In this document: piece by piece, positions 10,052-12,532 of the stretch
How positions within the stretch are numbered: the stretch's first letter is position 1
Layout: the number at the start of each line of letters is the position of its first letter
Translations under genes and position numbers: made by a program
Notes under the pieces: model-generated
Seen by the model: the letters and a program-made list of their open reading frames with translations, nothing else
The model's database searches: none
What the model was told of the DNA's origin: nothing
NCBI GenBank assembly: GCA_040414865.1
Contig: JBEDUR010000007.1
Location: 1-12,532, forward strand
Source: Palsa-461 sp040414865
GTDB taxonomy: Bacteria > Actinomycetota > Acidimicrobiia > Acidimicrobiales > RAAP-2
Reading direction: 5' to 3'
DNA: 12,532 bases

Positions 10052-10628
10052 CGGGGCACCCGCACCGTCCGCTTCGCTCACTTTCGTCGTCGTCGGCCCG
10101 GGCGGAGCGGGGAAGGGGACGGTCTCGCGGGAGTTGGTCGCCCGAGACCCACGGCTCTGGCTGAGCCGGTCGTGGACGACGCGGCCCCAGCGGCCGGGCG
10201 AGTCCGACGACGCGTACGTGTTTGTGAACGACGCCTCGTTTCGCAACCGGGCCGACGAAGGCGGGTTCTTGGAGTGGGCCGAGTTCCTCGGCCACCGCTA
10301 TGGCACGCCGGTCCCGAGTCCACCAAAGGGGAGCGACGTCCTATTGGAAATCGACATTCAAGGTGCGCGCCAGGTCGTCGAGAAAGAGCCGGAGGCAATC
10401 GTCATCTTGCTCCTCCCCCCCTCCGACGAGATCCAGGGTCGACGGCTGGCGGAGCGTGGCGATCCGCCCGCGCAAGTCGCGGCCCGAATCGAGACTGGGC
10501 GCGAGGAAGTCCGCCAGGCCCGCCGCCTGGCCCATTACGAGGTGGTCAACGACGACGTGAACCGGGCCACCACCGAGGTGGCCGGTATAGTTGAAGCCGC
10601 CCGCTCCGCTCGCCTCGAGCACTCCTGA
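10047..10628 (+). CDS. gmk: Guanylate kinase; no canonical start codon
   Basis: The enzyme phosphorylates GMP to GDP with ATP. The reading frame from just after the mihF stop gives a complete protein of about 193 residues: LTFVVVGPGGAGKGT with the P-loop Lys23, the GMP-binding SRSWTTRPQRPGE, an EWAEFLGHRYGTP segment, LEIDIQGARQV, the lid with RRLAERGD, and the C-terminal YEVVNDDVNRA. The frame is closed upstream by a TGA at 10032-10034, and no ATG, GTG or TTG occurs in it before a TTG at 10134 (residue 30), which would remove the P-loop. I place the start at GTT 10047-10049 because GAAGG (10033-10037) lies 9 bases ahead and it would overlap the mihF stop as usual. A base error, an unusual start, or +1 frameshifting from mihF are alternatives. 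Identity is secure; the start is not. Confidence 0.87.
   Translation, partial: VSGAPAPSASLTFVVVGPGGAGKGTVSRELVARDPRLWLSRSWTTRPQRPGESDDAYVFVNDASFRNRADEGGFLEWAEFLGHRYGTPVPSPPKGSDVLLEIDIQGARQVVEKEPEAIVILLLPPSDEIQGRRLAERGDPPAQVAARIETGREEVRQARRLAHYEVVNDDVNRATTEVAGIVEAARSARLEHS
10586..10591 (+). promoter_or_regulatory. Possible -10 hexamer (TATAGT) for rpoZ, inside the end of gmk
   Basis: TATAGT is one mismatch from the sigma-70/HrdB -10 consensus and stands out in this GC-rich sequence. It lies 53 bases before the rpoZ ATG, so a transcript would have a leader of about 45 bases including the ribosome binding site. No good -35 element is seen at 16-19 bp and no extended TG motif precedes it. It is inside gmk coding sequence (codons for Gly-Ile-Val), so chance is possible. 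Confidence 0.28.
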
Positions 10629-10643
10629 GCACCCGGAGGACCC

Positions 10644-11054
10644 ATGGCCCAAGGCCGGCTCAACCTGATGGACCCGTCTATCGAAGACCTGTTGGACAAG
10701 GTGGACTCGAAGTTCACCCTGGTGGCCCTGGGCGCGCTCCGGGCCAGGCAGGTGAACGCTTACTACAACAGCCTCGGCGAGGGCCTGGGCCGGATCGTCC
10801 CGCCTCAGGTCGCTTCGGTGTCGGGCAAGCCGCTTTCGATCGCCTTCGAAGAGATCGCCGAGTCGAAGGCCACCTTCGTGCGTCTCGACCCCGAGGAGCT
10901 CGCCGCCCTGGAGAACGAGGAGACCCCCGGCGAGCTGACCGAGCTCGAGGGAGGGCTCCTCGGCGAGGCGACGACCGAGGCGAGCCCCGAGATGAGCGCC
11001 GAGGCGCCGAGCCCGAAGGAGCCGGCCGAGGACGAGGGCCCGGCCGCCGGCTGA
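10644..11054 (+). CDS. rpoZ: RNA polymerase omega subunit, with acidic C-terminal tail
   Basis: Omega promotes assembly and stability of RNA polymerase by clamping beta-prime. The core matches the family: MDPSIEDLLDKV (9-20) followed by SKFTLVALGALRARQVNAY (22-40), and GKPLSIAFEEIAESK (61-75). The core ends near residue 80. A tail of about 55 residues rich in Glu, Ala and Pro makes the protein 136 residues, longer than the usual 70-110; acidic low-complexity extensions are known in some actinobacterial omegas. The ATG at 10644 follows GGAGGA at 10635-10640, a strong but close ribosome binding site. It lies 15 bases after gmk and 10 before coaBC, in the conserved gmk-rpoZ-coaBC order. The tail is probably disordered; its role is unknown. 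Confidence 0.94.
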   Translation: MAQGRLNLMDPSIEDLLDKVDSKFTLVALGALRARQVNAYYNSLGEGLGRIVPPQVASVSGKPLSIAFEEIAESKATFVRLDPEELAALENEETPGELTELEGGLLGEATTEASPEMSAEAPSPKEPAEDEGPAAG

Positions 11055-11064
11055 GGCGGCGACG

Positions 11065-12282
11065 ATGACCGACCGGAGCTCCGCCAAGAGGGTCGTCCTC
11101 GGGGTCACCGGGGGGATCGCTGCCTACAAGGCGGTCGAGGTGTGCCGGCGTCTGGTCGACGCCGGCGTCCACGTGTCCCCGGTGCTCACGGCGGCGGCGC
11201 GCCGCTTTGTCGGCCTGGCCACATTCTCGGCCCTCGCCTCCGAACCCGCCCAGAGCTCGCTGTTCGCCGGCGCCTCGCCCATCCCGCACACCCGCCTGGG
11301 CCAGGGAGCCGACCTGGTGGTCGTGGCCCCGGCCACCGCCGACTTCCTGGCCCGCTACGCCGCCGGGATGGCCGACGATCTACTCGGCGCCACCCTGGTC
11401 GCGACCCGGGCGCCGGTGCTCGTGTGCCCGGCGATGCACACCGAGATGTGGGAGCACCAGAGTGTCCAGGACAACCTGGCCACCCTGGTTCGGCGGGGAG
11501 TGTCGGTGATCCCTCCCGAGATCGGGCCCTTGGCCGCCGGCGATATCGGGGCCGGGCGCCTGGCCGAGCCGGCGACCATCGTCGAGGTGGCATTGTCGAT
11601 GCTGGGGGCGCACGGTGACCTGGCCGGCCACCGGGTGGCGGTGAGCGCCGGGGGGACCCGCGAGCCGATCGACCCGGTCCGGATGCTGTCCAACCGCTCG
11701 TCGGGGAAGCAGGGCCACGCACTGGCCCAGGCGGCATTGCGCCGTGGGGCCGAGGTGACACTGGTCACCACCGTGGTTTCGGCCATCGCTCCGCATCCCC
11801 GTCTGAGTGTGGTCATGGTCGACACCGCCGCCGAGATGGAGGCGGCCATCGCCCTCGAGGCCGAGAAGGCCGACGTGATCATCATGGCTGCGGCGGTGGC
11901 CGACTTCCGGCCGGTCGCCGCCGCCACCCACAAGCTCACGAAAGATCAAGGAATCCCCGAGCTCGTGCTGGAGAGGACGCCCGACATCCTGGCCGCTCTG
12001 GCGGCAAGGCGCCGGCGCGGGCAGGTCATTGTGGGCTTTGCCGCCGAGACCGACGATCCGGTGGCCCGCGCCCGGGCCAAGCGGGAGGCCAAAGGGGTGG
12101 ACGTCATGGTGGTGAACGACGTGAGCGCGGCAGGTGTCGGTTTCGACCACGACACCAACGCGGTGACGATCGTCTCGGAATCCGGGGACCAGGAAGTGCC
12201 ACTGACGACCAAGGCGATGATCGCCGACGTGGTCCTCGACAAGGTGGTCGAAATGCTGGCGGCGCAAGGTCGCGAGGCGTGA
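11065..12282 (+). CDS. coaBC: Bifunctional phosphopantothenoylcysteine decarboxylase / phosphopantothenate-cysteine ligase
   Basis: This fusion performs two steps of coenzyme A synthesis: CoaB joins 4'-phosphopantothenate with cysteine (CTP-dependent) and CoaC decarboxylates the product. It has 405 residues. The N-terminal CoaC flavoprotein domain (about 8-180) has VTGGIAAYK (14-22), His75 in IPHTRLG, APATADFLA (88-96), PAMHTEMW (122-129) and GDIGAGRLAEP (159-169). The CoaB domain (about 188-400) has SAGGTREPIDPVR (194-206), SNRSSGKQG (209-217), AAAVADFRP (275-283), HKLTK (289-293), GFAAETD (324-330) and VNDVS (350-354). Ala158 in LAAGDIG stands where E. coli has the active-site Cys, and His replaces Asn in the PxMNxxMW motif. 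As I recall actinobacterial enzymes also differ here, so this is probably a lineage feature. GAGG at 11053-11056 may be its ribosome binding site. Confidence 0.96.
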   Translation: MTDRSSAKRVVLGVTGGIAAYKAVEVCRRLVDAGVHVSPVLTAAARRFVGLATFSALASEPAQSSLFAGASPIPHTRLGQGADLVVVAPATADFLARYAAGMADDLLGATLVATRAPVLVCPAMHTEMWEHQSVQDNLATLVRRGVSVIPPEIGPLAAGDIGAGRLAEPATIVEVALSMLGAHGDLAGHRVAVSAGGTREPIDPVRMLSNRSSGKQGHALAQAALRRGAEVTLVTTVVSAIAPHPRLSVVMVDTAAEMEAAIALEAEKADVIIMAAAVADFRPVAAATHKLTKDQGIPELVLERTPDILAALAARRRRGQVIVGFAAETDDPVARARAKREAKGVDVMVVNDVSAAGVGFDHDTNAVTIVSESGDQEVPLTTKAMIADVVLDKVVEMLAAQGREA

Positions 12283-12299
12283 GCGGAAGGACACAGAGC

Positions 12300-12532
12300 A
12301 TGCGGACCACCTTCACCTCGGAGTCGGTGACCGAGGGCCACCCCGACAAGATGGCCGACCAGATCTCCGACGCCGTACTGGATGCGCTGCTCACCGATGA
12401 CCCGAATAGCCGGGTGGCGTGCGAAACGCTGCTCACCACCGGCCTCGTCGTAGTCGCGGGAGAGGTCACGACGACGAGCACCGTGGACATTCCCGCCCTC
12501 GTGCGCAGGACAGTCTGCGACATCGGTTACGA
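12300..12532 (+). CDS. metK: S-adenosylmethionine synthetase, N-terminal part; 3' end outside window
   Basis: The enzyme makes S-adenosylmethionine from methionine and ATP. Only 77 codons are visible. The N-terminus shows the diagnostic FTSESVTEGHPDKMADQISD (5-24), with the catalytic His14 and the metal-binding Asp16, then CETLLTTGLVVVAGEVTT (41-58), which carries the conserved Glu42 and Glu55 region. The ATG at 12300 follows GGAAGG at 12285-12290 with 9-base spacing. The gap from coaBC is only 17 bases, leaving no room for a SAM riboswitch or its own terminator, so co-transcription with coaBC is likely. Gene order coaBC-metK is conserved in actinobacteria. Confidence 0.96.
   Translation, partial: MRTTFTSESVTEGHPDKMADQISDAVLDALLTDDPNSRVACETLLTTGLVVVAGEVTTTSTVDIPALVRRTVCDIGY

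Noticed and set aside
10134..10628. gmk starting at TTG 10134
   Set aside because: It would remove the P-loop (GPGGAGKGT) encoded just upstream in the same open frame, leaving an inactive kinase.
12283..12299. SAM riboswitch before metK
   Set aside because: Only 17 bases separate coaBC and metK; there is no room for a riboswitch, and the gap is explained by a ribosome binding site.

Overview
The window is about 70% GC and almost fully coding on the + strand. It reads as a core biosynthetic and housekeeping chromosomal segment of a high-GC actinobacterium, probably of the Acidimicrobiia type or a close relative (lineage is inference). The main reason is the gene order: pyrR-pyrB-pyrC-carA-carB-(pyrD)-pyrF-mihF-gmk-rpoZ-coaBC-metK. 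This is, from memory, essentially the order around Rv1379-Rv1392 of Mycobacterium tuberculosis, and mIHF (mihF) is an actinobacteria-specific nucleoid protein. I see no mobile element, CRISPR array, tRNA, rRNA or defence module, and no gene-free stretch longer than 120 bases.

Layout. Positions 1-374 hold the 3' end of a long-form dCTP deaminase. Positions 375-494 are the only real intergenic region. It carries a small dyad just after that gene and, next to the pyrR start, a PyrR-binding-type RNA hairpin whose lower stem buries the pyrR ribosome binding site. From 495 to 9716 runs a tightly packed pyrimidine operon: PyrR (regulator), PyrB, PyrC, CarA, CarB, a class 1B PyrD and PyrF. The genes overlap by 4-8 bases or lie 1 base apart, so translational coupling is likely, and repression of pyrR translation should reach the genes behind it. 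Together they make carbamoyl phosphate, then carbamoyl aspartate, dihydroorotate and orotate, and finally decarboxylate OMP to UMP. pyrE (orotate phosphoribosyltransferase) and pyrK (the usual partner of class 1B PyrD) are absent from the window.

From 9734 to the end lie mihF, gmk, rpoZ, coaBC and the first 77 codons of metK: nucleoid protein, GMP kinase, RNA polymerase omega, coenzyme A synthesis and S-adenosylmethionine synthesis. mihF, and perhaps pyrF, have a -10-like TANNNT hexamer placed exactly for leaderless transcription.

The points most worth a second look are the SD-burying PyrR hairpin (446-492); gmk, which is intact from the P-loop to the stop but has no ATG, GTG or TTG where its start must lie; the class 1B pyrD without pyrK; and the change in codon choice at pyrF-mihF. 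I do not find an undescribed system here: the region is conserved core metabolism with some unusual expression signals.
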